This document shows positions 1-5,102 of a stretch of 6,442 nt of DNA, piece after piece. The stretch lies in the NCBI GenBank assembly GCA_900552545.1, contig USAL01000105.1, positions 1 to 6,442 on the forward strand, given 5' to 3'. Both the position numbers and the translations under genes were made by a program. A model generated the notes under the pieces. The model was not told the DNA's origin, made no database searches, and was given only the letters and a program-made list of their open reading frames with translations. Every line of letters begins with the position of its first letter. Position 1 is the stretch's first letter. Source of the DNA: an uncultured Sutterella sp. (GTDB lineage Bacteria; Pseudomonadota; Gammaproteobacteria; Burkholderiales; Burkholderiaceae_F).

Positions 1-1573
1 AAAGACAACCAACGACGACGCCCCGCTGCTGATGGCGCGTCTGCAGTCGGTGATGCTCGTGGTGACGGGCATTTTCGGCGTCTTTATTCTTCTCACCTCG
101 GACCCCTTCATCCGCAACCTCCCGCTTGTGCCGGTCGAGGGGCGCGACCTCAATCCGATCCTACAGGACGTGGGCATGATCCTGCATCCGCCCGTGCTTT
201 TCATGGGGTATGCGGGCCTCGCGCTCTGCTTTTCGGTGGCGCTTGCCATGCTCTGGGCCGGACGCTGGAGCGAGCGGGCCGTGCGCTTGATGACCACGGC
301 CTCCGTCATCACGTGGATTTTTCTCACGGCGGGCAATGCGCTCGGCTCCTGGTGGGCCTACACTGAGCTCGGCTGGGGCGGCTGGTGGTTCTGGGATCCG
401 GTTGAAAACGCCTCCTTCATTCCTTGGCTCGGGGTGACGGCGCTCCTGCACGCGCTCGTTCTCGTGCGCTCGCGCGGGCAGTTCAAGCGCCTCTCGGTTG
501 CGCTTGCGCTCTTTTGCTTTGCGTGCTGCCTGCTCGGGACCTTCATCGTGCGCTCGGGCATGATGCAGTCGGTGCACGCCTTTGCCTCCGACCCGGGCCG
601 CGGGACAGCGATTCTTGTGGCCTCGGTGGTGATTCTGCTGCCAGCCTTCATCCTTTATGCGCTTCGCGTGCAGCGCTGCTGCGAGGAGCCGCAGGTGGCG
701 CTCTCGCGCGCGGACGTGCTCCTGACGGCGGGGATCTTCTTGACGGTTGCCGCCTGCGCGGCCGTGCTGATCGGCACCGTGTATCCGCTCTTTTATGAGT
801 TGGCCGTGGGCGGCAGCCTTACCGTGGGGGCCCCGTACTTCAATCAATTTTTTGCACCGATGGCAATCGGCGCAGCTCTTTTGATTTCTATTCTGCAGGC
901 GATGCGTACGGGCTCGGTCGCTCTTGCCGCCGCAGGCGCCGTCGTTGCGGTCGCAGGGGCGGGCGCGGTGCTTCTCTTTACCGACCCGCGCGAGCCCGTG
1001 ATCACCTTTGCGGCCTTGGCGGCCGCCTTCTGGCTTGCGGCGACAAGCGCCATTGCCCTTTTGCCCGGCTGCAGGCGCCTGCGGTGGGCCGCGATCATCG
1101 CGCATCTGGGCATTGCCGTGACGATGCTCGGAGCCACGGGCGTGTCGCAGTACGAGTCCGAGGCGCTTGTGCGCATGGATGCAGGCTCGGGCAAGCCCGT
1201 GGGCGACGTGATCTTTGTCAACCGCGGCTTCTTTGCGGTCAACACCCGCAGCTATTTCGGCGAAGCCGCCCGCATCGAGGTGCTCGCGGCCAAGGACGAG
1301 TCGCTCATTACGACCCTTTTCCCGATGCGGCAGACCTTTATTTCGGGCGGCATGCAGATGTCGGCCGCTGGCATAGGGCACGGCCTTACGCGCGACTACT
1401 ATGTCTCGATGGGCAATCAGCTGGGTGCGGGCGAGTGGTTGATGAGGCTCAGCGTCAAGCCGCTTGCCTCCTGGATCTGGGCGGGCGCCTTCGTGATGAT
1501 GCTCTCGGGCGTGATGGTTCTCGTGCGGCCTCGCCGGCGTGAAGACAAACCTCAAGGCAACAAGGAGAGCTAG
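1..1573 (+). CDS. ccmF: Cytochrome c haem lyase subunit CcmF (5' end outside window)
   Basis: CcmF is the integral-membrane core of the CcmFH haem lyase. It receives haem from CcmE and attaches it to apocytochrome c CxxCH motifs on the periplasmic side. The reading frame is already open at base 2, so the gene starts upstream. About 523 residues are visible against roughly 640-650 for the family, so about 110-120 N-terminal residues are missing. Numbering from Met at base 32, the tryptophan-rich WWD signature (GWGGWWFWDPVEN) lies at about 114-126. The four histidines expected as haem ligands appear to be present: H52 (LHPP), H140, H182 (SVHAF) and H358 (AHLG). Their first two spacings (88 and 42) equal those I recall for E. 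coli H173/H261/H303. Many hydrophobic segments and a periplasmic region at about 370-480 precede a last membrane span at about 481-498 and a basic tail. It ends 5 nt before ccmH, so the genes are co-transcribed. Family identity is very secure. Confidence 0.96.
   Translation, partial: KTTNDDAPLLMARLQSVMLVVTGIFGVFILLTSDPFIRNLPLVPVEGRDLNPILQDVGMILHPPVLFMGYAGLALCFSVALAMLWAGRWSERAVRLMTTASVITWIFLTAGNALGSWWAYTELGWGGWWFWDPVENASFIPWLGVTALLHALVLVRSRGQFKRLSVALALFCFACCLLGTFIVRSGMMQSVHAFASDPGRGTAILVASVVILLPAFILYALRVQRCCEEPQVALSRADVLLTAGIFLTVAACAAVLIGTVYPLFYELAVGGSLTVGAPYFNQFFAPMAIGAALLISILQAMRTGSVALAAAGAVVAVAGAGAVLLFTDPREPVITFAALAAAFWLAATSAIALLPGCRRLRWAAIIAHLGIAVTMLGATGVSQYESEALVRMDAGSGKPVGDVIFVNRGFFAVNTRSYFGEAARIEVLAAKDESLITTLFPMRQTFISGGMQMSAAGIGHGLTRDYYVSMGNQLGAGEWLMRLSVKPLASWIWAGAFVMMLSGVMVLVRPRRREDKPQGNKES
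1562..1567 (+). promoter_or_regulatory. Ribosome binding site of the ccmH-like gene
   Basis: AAGGAG lies inside the last codons of ccmF, 11 nt before the ATG at 1579. A second match (TAGGAG, 1571-1576) is too close to the start to be functional. This supports the 1579 start and suggests translational coupling with ccmF. Confidence 0.6.
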
Positions 1574-1578
1574 GAGCC

Positions 1579-2172
1579 ATGCGCATTCGAATCGGTTTCA
1601 ACGGCGTGCTGCTGCTTGCGCTCGCAGCAGGCGCCTTCATCAGCTGGTACGCCGTGCCGACGGCCTACGATCAGACAAGCTCAAGCGAGAAGCTGCAGCA
1701 GGCCGCCTCCCTGATGGTCGATGCGGCAGCGGCGCAGGGCGTTGAGGCGCAGGCCACGACGAGCGCCCAGACCCCGCAGCCTTCGCAGACTCAGCAGCGA
1801 AAGGGCTTGACGGGCCAGGCGCTCTCGCAGGAAGCCATTGCGATTTCAAAGCTCCTGCGCGATCCGGCTTCGGCCAACTACACGCTCTTTGACTCAGAAA
1901 GCGCCATCGCAGGCGAGCTCAAGGCGAGCATCTACGAGCAGTTGAGGGCCGGCCGCACGCGCGAGGAGATCTTCGACTTCATGGTCGAGCGCTACGGCGA
2001 GATGATCCGCTACGAGCCCGACTTCAACAGCGGCACGGCGCTTTTGTGGGCCGCGCCCTGGCTTGCGGTTGCCGCAGCCTGCCTTTTCTTGTGGCGCCGC
2101 ATGCGCGTGCGCCGCGCACTCACCCGCGGGAACGATCAGAATTCAAACAAAACAACAGGAGAATCCAAATGA
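1579..2172 (+). CDS. ccmH: CcmH-family cytochrome c maturation protein lacking the CxxC cysteines
   Basis: CcmH normally partners CcmF and uses an LRCxxC motif to handle the apocytochrome c disulfide together with CcmG. This 197-residue protein has an N-terminal hydrophobic segment (about 8-25) and a low-complexity Ala/Gln/Thr/Ser-rich linker (about 33-75). The CcmH helical domain follows (about 76-150), then a membrane segment (about 153-172) and a basic tail. Against E. coli CcmH as I remember it, the domain aligns without gaps. ELRCPKCQNNSIADS corresponds to LLRDPASANYTLFDS, DLRQKVYELMQEGKSKKEI to ELKASIYEQLRAGRTREEI, and YMVARYG to FMVERYG, ending in LLW..P. Both cysteines are gone: Asp95 (GAT, 1861-1863) and Ser98 (TCG, 1870-1872). 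There is no fused CcmI/TPR domain. The frame is intact with normal codon use, so decay is not evident. The stop overlaps the next start (ATGA). Family assignment is secure; redox activity is doubtful. Confidence 0.88.
   Translation: MRIRIGFNGVLLLALAAGAFISWYAVPTAYDQTSSSEKLQQAASLMVDAAAAQGVEAQATTSAQTPQPSQTQQRKGLTGQALSQEAIAISKLLRDPASANYTLFDSESAIAGELKASIYEQLRAGRTREEIFDFMVERYGEMIRYEPDFNSGTALLWAAPWLAVAAACLFLWRRMRVRRALTRGNDQNSNKTTGESK
2157..2161 (+). promoter_or_regulatory. Ribosome binding site of the thioredoxin-like gene
   Basis: AGGAG stands 7 nt before the ATG at 2169. It fixes that start rather than the in-frame upstream ATG at 2046, which lies deep inside ccmH and would add 41 Arg/Ala-rich residues before an obvious signal peptide. 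Confidence 0.85.
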
Positions 2173-2789
2173 AGAAATGCTTGTTTGCCATCGCACTTGC
2201 GCTGGGGATGCAGATGATGAGTGCGCCGGCTGCGCTTGCGCTCGACATGGACGCGCTGCCGGGCTTTCAGCACAAGCTCTACGCCAACGGCGAACCGATC
2301 GGGAACAAGCCCGGCGTGCTGCGCGACTTCATTGAACTGCGCAACGCCCGCGGCTTTTCCAAGGCCGAGCTCGAGGACCTGCAGGGCAAGAAGTACGCCT
2401 TGAACGGCTTTACCGACAAGTTCGTGATGATCGACATCTGGGCCACCTGGTGCGAGCCCTGCATCCGGTCGCTGCCGATGATCAAGAAGCTCCAGAAGCG
2501 CTTCAACAACGACAAGAGCGATGTGCGCATCGTGTCCGTCTCGGTCGACGAGGATAAGGGCGAGGTGATCGACTTTCTGAAGAAGCACAACCTTGAGGGC
2601 TTCACGACGCTCATGGATCCCGAGCAGCTGATCGGCGACGATGCGCCGCTTGACGTCGTCCCGAGCGTCTTCATGCTCGACGGCAAGGGCAACCTCGTGG
2701 GCTTCGTGCGTGGCTTCGTCGACTGGTCCGACGACAAGGTGCCGCCCTACCTCGAGCTCCTTGCCAAGAAGTACGCCCATCGTAAGTAA
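2169..2789 (+). CDS. Periplasmic TlpA/CcmG-like thiol:disulfide oxidoreductase
   Basis: This 206-residue exported thioredoxin-fold protein probably keeps apocytochrome c cysteines reduced for haem attachment (the CcmG/DsbE role). A signal peptide spans about 1-24 (MKK, hydrophobic core, APAALA before Leu-Asp). Cys4 is in the basic n-region and is not a lipobox. The redox motif WATWCEPC is at 91-98 (Cys95, Cys98), and the cis-proline is Pro165 in VVPSVFMLDG. The region before the fold (about 26-70) has no feature I recognise. The active site and general sequence look more like TlpA/ResA than classical CcmG, which usually stays anchored by an uncleaved N-terminal helix. This one looks soluble after cleavage. 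It overlaps ccmH by 4 nt (ATGA) and is the last gene before a terminator, so a role in cytochrome c maturation follows from context. Order F-H-thioredoxin differs from E. coli F-G-H. A ScsD-like or general periplasmic reductase is the alternative. Confidence 0.87.
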   Translation: MKKCLFAIALALGMQMMSAPAALALDMDALPGFQHKLYANGEPIGNKPGVLRDFIELRNARGFSKAELEDLQGKKYALNGFTDKFVMIDIWATWCEPCIRSLPMIKKLQKRFNNDKSDVRIVSVSVDEDKGEVIDFLKKHNLEGFTTLMDPEQLIGDDAPLDVVPSVFMLDGKGNLVGFVRGFVDWSDDKVPPYLELLAKKYAHRK

Positions 2790-2803
2790 TCGCCTTGCGC
2801 GGG

Positions 2804-2832
2804 TTGATTTCTAAAGAAAGTGATCCTATGAT
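2804..2832 (+). promoter_or_regulatory. Predicted sigma70-type promoter for the DUF134/NifX gene
   Basis: TTGATT (2804-2809) and TATGAT (2827-2832) are separated by exactly 17 nt, matching the consensus at 4/6 and 5/6 positions. Transcription would start near 2839, about 45 nt before the ATG at 2885. The -10 box abuts the first TTTCCGACAT repeat, so a bound repressor could block it. This is a prediction from sequence only. Confidence 0.6.
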
Positions 2833-2861
2833 GTTTCCGACATAAGCCGGAAACGTTTTTT
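2831..2861 (+). terminator. Rho-independent terminator of the ccm operon
   Basis: Arms ATGTTTCCG (2831-2839) and CGGAAACGT (2848-2856) form a 9-bp stem (seven perfect pairs, one G-U wobble, one A-U) with an 8-nt loop. A run of T follows at 2856-2861. It lies 42 nt after the stop of the thioredoxin-like gene. A transcript starting from the overlapping promoter at about 2839 would lack most of the 5' arm and so escape termination. Confidence 0.65.
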
Positions 2862-2868
2862 CCGACAT
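2834..2868 (+). promoter_or_regulatory. Cluster of TTTCCG half-sites, candidate operator
   Basis: The 10-mer TTTCCGACAT occurs twice in direct orientation (2834-2843 and 2859-2868, 25 bp apart). An inverted CGGAAA (2848-2853) sits between the copies. The cluster spans the predicted transcription start and precedes a gene that begins with a putative DNA-binding domain, so autoregulation is plausible. The inverted copy can pair with either flank: with the left as terminator, with the right as a 6-bp leader hairpin (2848-2864). Part of the symmetry is explained by the terminator itself. Confidence 0.4.
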
Positions 2869-2873
2869 CTTCT

Positions 2874-2877
2874 GAGG
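2874..2877 (+). promoter_or_regulatory. Ribosome binding site of the DUF134/NifX gene
   Basis: GAGG lies 7 nt before the ATG at 2885. The start is also supported by the typical DUF134 opening MPRP..CRRVC. Confidence 0.7.
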
Positions 2878-2884
2878 CACCGTC

Positions 2885-3718
2885 ATGCCCAGACCGAGCC
2901 GCTGCCGGCGCGTATGCGCCGAACCGCTTTTTCGCCGGTTTGCACCGCAAGCCGAGGAGGGCGCTTGCCCGAACGAGGCGCAGCCCGTTGTTCTTGCCGT
3001 CGATGAGTACGAGGTCGTACGCATCGTCGACCTCTACAAGCGCTCGCACGAGGAGTGCGCGCGCCAGATGCAGGTCTCGCGCACCACGGTGACGGAGATC
3101 TACGAGCGCGCTCGCTTCAAGATCGCCGACGCGATCGTCAACGGCAGGCCGCTCGTGATCAAAGGCGGCAACTATCGGTTGTGCGAGGAGTCGAGTCGGG
3201 AGAAAGCGGGCTGCCACTGCCCGGGACGCTGCCGCCGCCAATTGGCGCAGGCGTGTTCGGGACAACGAACTTCTGGAGGAAACATCATGAAAGTCGCACT
3301 TCCCTTCTCTGACAACCAGGTCTTTGCGCATTTCGGCAAGGCGTCCGCGGTGAAGATCTACACGATCGACGACAACGGCATCGCCGCAGCCGAAGTGGTC
3401 CCCTCCGCCGGGCACGGCCACGGCAGCATGGTGAATCTGCTCGTGAGAAACGGCGTTGATACCGTGATCTGCGGCGGCATCGGCGGCGGCGCCGTGGCGG
3501 CGCTCGCGCAGGCGGGCATTCGTCTTTTTGCCGGCGTCTCGGGCCCGGCCGATGAGGCGGTTGAGGCTCTGATCAAGGGTACGCTCGCCTCGGCGGCGCC
3601 TGGAGCCGCTGAAGGCGGCTGCTGCTGCGGCGGTCATGGCCATGCGCATGAGGCCGAGGGCGGCTGCGGGTGCCATGCCGAGGAAGGCCACGCCGAGAGC
3701 TGCGGCTGCGGTCGATAA
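2885..3718 (+). CDS. DUF134 (UPF0251) DNA-binding-type domain fused to NifX/NifB-type cofactor-binding domain
   Basis: This is a 277-residue two-domain protein. Residues 1-99 match the DUF134/UPF0251 family: MPRPSRCRRVC opening, AVDEYEVVRIVDL at about 38-50, a sigma-region-4-like helix-turn-helix at about 54-85 (HEECARQMQVSRTTVTEIYER), and a GGNY ending. Residues 100-134 are a Cys-rich linker (C100, C110, C112, C116, C124). Residues 135-243 are a dinitrogenase iron-molybdenum cofactor-type domain (MKVALPFSDN..VFAHFGKA; GVDTVICGGIGGGAV). The tail, about 244-277, carries seven Cys and five His, suiting metal or Fe-S binding. No nitrogenase genes are in view, so a role in nitrogen fixation is not implied. 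Metal- or Fe-S-responsive regulation or cofactor handling is inferred. The two families are commonly neighbours or fused in anaerobes. An internal start at 3287 may give a second product. The gene stands alone between two terminators. Confidence 0.85.
   Translation: MPRPSRCRRVCAEPLFRRFAPQAEEGACPNEAQPVVLAVDEYEVVRIVDLYKRSHEECARQMQVSRTTVTEIYERARFKIADAIVNGRPLVIKGGNYRLCEESSREKAGCHCPGRCRRQLAQACSGQRTSGGNIMKVALPFSDNQVFAHFGKASAVKIYTIDDNGIAAAEVVPSAGHGHGSMVNLLVRNGVDTVICGGIGGGAVAALAQAGIRLFAGVSGPADEAVEALIKGTLASAAPGAAEGGCCCGGHGHAHEAEGGCGCHAEEGHAESCGCGR
3275..3279 (+). promoter_or_regulatory. Internal ribosome binding site at the DUF134/NifX junction
   Basis: GGAGG is followed after 7 nt by an in-frame ATG at 3287, exactly where the NifX-type domain begins (MKVALPF). 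It is a better Shine-Dalgarno than the one at the first start (2874-2877), so separate translation of the second domain is likely. Confidence 0.7.
3287..3718 (+). CDS. Possible internally initiated NifX/NifB-type protein (143 residues)
   Basis: The nested product begins at Met135 of the longer frame. Alone it has the size and opening expected of a free dinitrogenase iron-molybdenum cofactor-type protein. It has MKVALPF at the start, the HFGK motif at about 15-18, a Gly-rich CGGIGGG loop at 62-68, and a Cys/His-rich metal-binding-type tail at about 110-143. No stop codon separates it from the DUF134 frame, so both products may coexist. If the sequence had a single indel error upstream, this would simply be the second gene of a two-gene operon. 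Domain identity is secure; the separate product is inferred from the Shine-Dalgarno. Confidence 0.6.
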   Translation: MKVALPFSDNQVFAHFGKASAVKIYTIDDNGIAAAEVVPSAGHGHGSMVNLLVRNGVDTVICGGIGGGAVAALAQAGIRLFAGVSGPADEAVEALIKGTLASAAPGAAEGGCCCGGHGHAHEAEGGCGCHAEEGHAESCGCGR

Positions 3719-3737
3719 CCCCGGACCGTAAGAAATG

Positions 3738-3777
3738 AAAAGCGGCAGAACGGGCCCAAACCCGCTGCCGCTTTTTT
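3738..3777. terminator. Bidirectional rho-independent terminator between convergent genes
   Basis: Arms AGCGGCAG (3741-3748) and CTGCCGCT (3765-3772) pair perfectly and extend through flanking A/T. They enclose an inner CGGG/CCCG stem (3751-3754 with 3761-3764) around CCCAAA. T6 follows on the + strand (3772-3777). The A4 at 3738-3741 gives a U-tract on the - strand. It serves the DUF134/NifX gene and, about 60-100 nt downstream of its stop, the iron-sulfur gene on the other strand. Confidence 0.9.
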
Positions 3778-3836
3778 GCGCCTCATTTTTTCTCTTTTGT
3801 GCGCCGATGCCGTTCTCCGGCAAAGCGTGAGCCTTT

Positions 3837-5000
3837 TTAACTGCGATAAATCGGCACGTCGCCCAGGAACTGCTCGAGCTTGTCTTCCCAGGTGGCCATC
3901 GGGTCGTGGGTCATGGTCTTTTCGATGACGGTGCGCGCCCCGGCCTCCTGCATCGTCGTGACGTGCGTCATCGTCACGGCCTTCTTGTAGCAGATGTCGG
4001 CGCAAAGTCGGCAGCCGCAGCACAGAAGGGGGCTTGCAATCATGCGATAGGGCTTCTCGGAGAGCACCTTTAATGCGCCCGAAGGGCACATCTGCGCGCA
4101 CTGTCCGCAGCACTCGCAAAGTTCTGCATTGACGACGGGAGCGTCAAGCGGAAAAGCCGTGCGCTCGGCCTCGGTCGCCCGCTGAAAGCGCATGAAGCGC
4201 GCCTTCTGCGTTTCCGGAAGGCGCACGAGCGGCTCGCGGCGGATGACGTCACGCCGCTCCTTGAAGTCGCGCGGCAGTTGAAAGGGCTCGCGATCAAGTG
4301 CTGCCGTGCTCAACCCGAAAAGGCGCCCGAAGGCCGCGCGGCGCGCGGAGTTGACGCTCTTGTCCGAGGCTTCAAGCGAAACCGTCACGTCGTTGAGGCC
4401 TTTCTTCGAAGCACCGCGGATGGCAAGCCATTGCTGCACCGCTTCAAGCGTCTCGCGGATGATCTCGGTGTTGGGCCGTTTGGCGCAGGTGCCGCATGCG
4501 CCGCAATTGAGCGTAATCGTTTTTGCACTCGCGTCGACCGCCTCCATGAGCATCTGCGGCGTGAGGCGCGCAAGGCACGGGACGAGAACGCGGCCGTACT
4601 CGGCAGTGTGCGTGTCCTTTGCTTCGCTTTTTGCCATGCGGCAGGCGATCGAAAGCGTCCCCTCGGCTGCGTGCGCCTTGATGTCGCTCATCAAATCGTG
4701 CGACTCGGGTGCTGCCACGTAAAGCGCTTCGGTGGGGCAGACCGCGGCACAGGCGCCGCACGAGGAGCAGCGGCGGCTTTCAATCACAAGCTGCTGCCCG
4801 ACGATTTTGAGAGCGTCGCTTCCGCAGACATCGATGCAGCGCGTGCACTCCGAGCTCACATGGCGCGCGTGCAGGCAGCGCTTTCGTACGATCAAGGGAA
4901 CGGTGGGGGCGATTTTCATTGACGACGTGCCGGCAGCCTTTGAGGTTGCTGACGAGGCTGCCTGGGGTGCTGACGGGGTGCTCTGTCGTGTCTGGGTCAT
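3837..5000 (-). CDS. Multi-cluster [4Fe-4S] ferredoxin-type protein with central Cys domain
   Basis: This is probably an electron-transfer protein of 387 residues from the ATG at 5000. Residues 1-30 are Ser/Ala/Thr-rich with no clear export signal. A first ferredoxin-type pair uses C42, C52, C55, C59 (non-canonical, C-x9-C-x2-C-x3-C) and C78-x2-C81-x2-C84-x3-CP. A central region, about 115-175, holds IAC (C120), PCLARL (C142) and CGACGTC (C166, C169, C172), enough for another metal site. A charged spacer (about 176-285) follows. A second pair is C295-x2-C298-x2-C301-x3-CP and C327-x2-C330-x2-C333-x3-C. I recognise no exact family. Similar Fe-S proteins accompany formate dehydrogenase or other molybdoenzyme loci in betaproteobacteria, but that link is weak. 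It lies 102 nt downstream of the GltD-like gene on the same strand, which suggests they work together. The start is uncertain: TTG 5078 and ATG 4919 are in frame, and none has a good Shine-Dalgarno. Confidence 0.8.
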   Translation of the reverse strand: MTQTRQSTPSAPQAASSATSKAAGTSSMKIAPTVPLIVRKRCLHARHVSSECTRCIDVCGSDALKIVGQQLVIESRRCSSCGACAAVCPTEALYVAAPESHDLMSDIKAHAAEGTLSIACRMAKSEAKDTHTAEYGRVLVPCLARLTPQMLMEAVDASAKTITLNCGACGTCAKRPNTEIIRETLEAVQQWLAIRGASKKGLNDVTVSLEASDKSVNSARRAAFGRLFGLSTAALDREPFQLPRDFKERRDVIRREPLVRLPETQKARFMRFQRATEAERTAFPLDAPVVNAELCECCGQCAQMCPSGALKVLSEKPYRMIASPLLCCGCRLCADICYKKAVTMTHVTTMQEAGARTVIEKTMTHDPMATWEDKLEQFLGDVPIYRS

Positions 5001-5034
5001 GGTGTTTTTTTTGTTCTTCGAGCGATTTTTTAGA

Positions 5035-5054
5035 CCGGCTGCATGAGCAGCCGG
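5035..5054. repeat. Perfect inverted repeat in the gap between the two - strand genes
   Basis: CCGGCTGC (5035-5042) and GCAGCCGG (5047-5054) form an 8-bp stem with a 4-nt loop. It lies 34 nt upstream of the ATG at 5000 and 49 nt past the stop of the GltD-like gene. Neither strand has a T-run on its 3' side, so it is not a standard terminator. A leader, processing or protein-binding site is possible. I see no convincing promoter in this gap. Confidence 0.55.
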
Positions 5055-5102
5055 CTCAGGGACACAAGAGAAAATCAAGATTAAAGGATGGTCACTGCGC
5101 GA

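Noticed and set aside
161..1555. Long open frame antisense to ccmF (about 464 codons)
   Set aside because: It is extremely rich in Arg, His and Gly, resembles no family, and mirrors the codon bias of ccmF on the other strand. It is a GC-driven shadow.
2046..2168. Upstream in-frame ATG extending the thioredoxin-like protein by 41 residues
   Set aside because: The extension overlaps the ccmH membrane segment in another frame. It would bury a clear signal peptide and has no advantage over the ATG at 2169 with AGGAG.
3808..3822. Small hairpin TGCCG/CGGCA near the end of the iron-sulfur gene
   Set aside because: It has only five base pairs and no T-run on either strand. The terminator at 3738-3777 already explains this gap.
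2747..3823. Long - strand open frame opposite the DUF134/NifX gene
   Set aside because: It runs through the ccm terminator, the promoter region and most of the convergent terminator. It has low-complexity Ala/Arg composition, and the + strand frame has clear domains.
5001..5078. TTG start at 5078 for the iron-sulfur protein
   Set aside because: It would translate the hairpin and poly-A leader and has no Shine-Dalgarno. The ATG at 5000 is the simpler choice, though not proven.
5069..5082. Possible FNR box (TTGAT half-site on the - strand), with a similar TTGAT at 2804
   Set aside because: The second half-site (ATCAA) does not match in either case. A single TTGAT is too common to call.
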